Below, piece after piece: positions 22,244 through 22,958 of a stretch of 22,958 bases of DNA. This DNA is from CAZGUH01 sp964529005. Lineage in GTDB: Bacteria > Actinomycetota > Acidimicrobiia > Acidimicrobiales > Ilumatobacteraceae. How positions within the stretch are numbered: position 1 is the stretch's first letter; each line of letters opens with the position of its first letter. The stretch lies in NCBI GenBank assembly GCA_964529005.1, contig CAZGUH010000054.1, forward strand, positions 1-22,958, read 5' to 3'. Position numbers and translations under genes: made by a program. The notes below the pieces were generated by a model. That model was given only the letters and a program-made list of their open reading frames with translations. It searched no databases and was not told the DNA's origin.

Positions 22244-22958
22244 ATGACGGACTCCACGTTGGACCCGGCGATCGACCCATCGGCGACGCTCGGAGCGGTG
22301 GTGATGGACAACCCCGGCGCGGCTGGGGTTCTCGAGTCGTTCGGCCTGGACTTCTGCTGCCGCGGCGATCGCACGCTCGCCGACGCGTGCCAGGCGGCGG
22401 GCGTCGACCCGCAGGACGTGATCGCCACCCTGGCCGACGCCGGGGTCGGCGCCGATGGCGCCGGCGGCGACGCCTGGTCCGGCTTGGACGCGCCGGCGCT
22501 CGCCGACCACATCGTCGAGGCGCACCACCGATATCTGCACGAGGAGCTGCCGCTGCTCGACGCGCTGGCCGAGAAGGTCGCCGGTGTGCACGCAGAGCGG
22601 CACTCCGAGCTGCACGACGTGCGGCGCCTCGTGGCGGCGCTGCGAGCCGACTTCGAACCGCACCTGGCGAAGGAGGAGCGGATCCTGTTCCCCGCGATCC
22701 ACGCGCTCGCCCTGGGCCACCGCTCCTTCCCCTTCGGGTCGATCGAGAACCCGATCCGGGTGATGACGCTCGAGCACGAGACGACCGGCACGATCCTCGC
22801 TGATCTGCGCCGAGCGAGCGGCGGCTACCGCGTGCCCGAGGATGCCTGTGCCAGCTACCGGTCGTTGTACGAACGGCTCGCTGCGCTGGAGTTCGACACC
22901 CACCTGCACATCCACAAGGAGAACCACGCCCTCTTCCCGCGGGCGATCGCTCTCTTCG
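22244..22958 (+). CDS. RIC family iron-sulfur cluster repair di-iron protein (3' partial)
   Basis: Open to the window edge with 238 complete codons; family members are about 220-250 residues, so little is missing. The N-terminal ScdA-type domain contains the paired cysteines 38-39 (FGLDFCCRGDRTL); the usual glycine after them is Arg40. The hemerythrin-like four-helix part holds the expected di-iron ligands by pattern: His94, His140-x3-Glu144 (HLAKE), His178 (LEHE) and His222-x3-Glu226 (HIHKE). RIC proteins (YtfE, ScdA) help repair Fe-S clusters damaged by nitric oxide or oxidants. AAGGGAGA precedes ATG 22244 by about six bases. It is divergent from the small membrane-protein genes. Confidence 0.9.
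   Translation, partial: MTDSTLDPAIDPSATLGAVVMDNPGAAGVLESFGLDFCCRGDRTLADACQAAGVDPQDVIATLADAGVGADGAGGDAWSGLDAPALADHIVEAHHRYLHEELPLLDALAEKVAGVHAERHSELHDVRRLVAALRADFEPHLAKEERILFPAIHALALGHRSFPFGSIENPIRVMTLEHETTGTILADLRRASGGYRVPEDACASYRSLYERLAALEFDTHLHIHKENHALFPRAIALF

Noticed and set aside
1..22958. CRISPR arrays, tRNA or rRNA genes, insertion sequences, phage or toxin-antitoxin genes
   Set aside because: I saw no repeat-spacer pattern, tRNA-like cloverleaf, transposase, integrase or typical defence domain on either strand.

Overview
This is a high-GC (roughly 70 % by eye) actinobacterial chromosome fragment. The codons end almost always in G or C, GTG starts are frequent, and the gene set (OtsA, MtrA/MtrB-like two-component system, DUF3040 membrane protein, seven-iron-type ferredoxin, many acyl-CoA enzymes) fits Actinomycetota. 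An Acidimicrobiia-like lineage is my guess from gene style, not something the sequence proves. There is one 100-N assembly gap (17255-17354).

Layout. (1) 101-9748 is a CoA-thioester catabolic region. A tightly packed plus-strand operon encodes a D-2-hydroxyacid dehydrogenase, an acyl-CoA ligase, a crotonase-fold enzyme, a cysteine-less thiolase-like protein, a DUF35 zinc-ribbon/OB protein and an acyl-CoA dehydrogenase. It meets a convergent MaoC-fold gene at a hairpin that contains both stop codons. A divergent AT-rich promoter with a palindrome then leads into a second acyl-CoA dehydrogenase and a second ANL ligase. The logic is: activate an acid, desaturate it, then cleave C-C bonds. The crotonase, thiolase-like and MaoC proteins all lack the textbook catalytic residues of their folds. 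The thiolase-like/DUF35 pair resembles the Ltp2-ChsH2(DUF35) retro-aldolase of steroid side-chain degradation. The crotonase carries a His/Asp pair spaced as in 6-oxocamphor hydrolase. This is the most interesting part of the window; the substrate cannot be read from sequence.

(2) 9735-16903 is a housekeeping mixture: a small CBM48 protein, a minus-strand antiporter/BrkB pair, DUF1697, an SGNH-hydrolase lipoprotein, a flavin/F420 split-barrel protein, a Sfp-type phosphopantetheinyl transferase and an unusual ferredoxin. Several of these genes have a TANNNT -10 element 7-9 bases before the start codon and no Shine-Dalgarno sequence, which suggests leaderless transcripts.

(3) 16968-17602 holds the remains of a probable glycerophosphodiester-phosphodiesterase-like gene, interrupted by the N gap and by apparent frameshifts on both sides of it.

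(4) 17715-21695 is a plus-strand run: trehalose-6-phosphate synthase (OtsA), an OmpR-type response regulator, a sensor kinase, and a stand-alone receiver-like protein that has lost most phosphorylation-pocket residues. 

(5) 21723-22958 has a minus-strand DUF3040-like protein preceded by a 33-residue hydrophobic small ORF. Divergent to them is a RIC (ScdA/YtfE-type) di-iron protein that runs off the window end. Tandem 11-bp-period repeats of the kind bound by OmpR-family regulators lie upstream of otsA and in the small ORF/RIC intergenic region, which may link regions 4 and 5.
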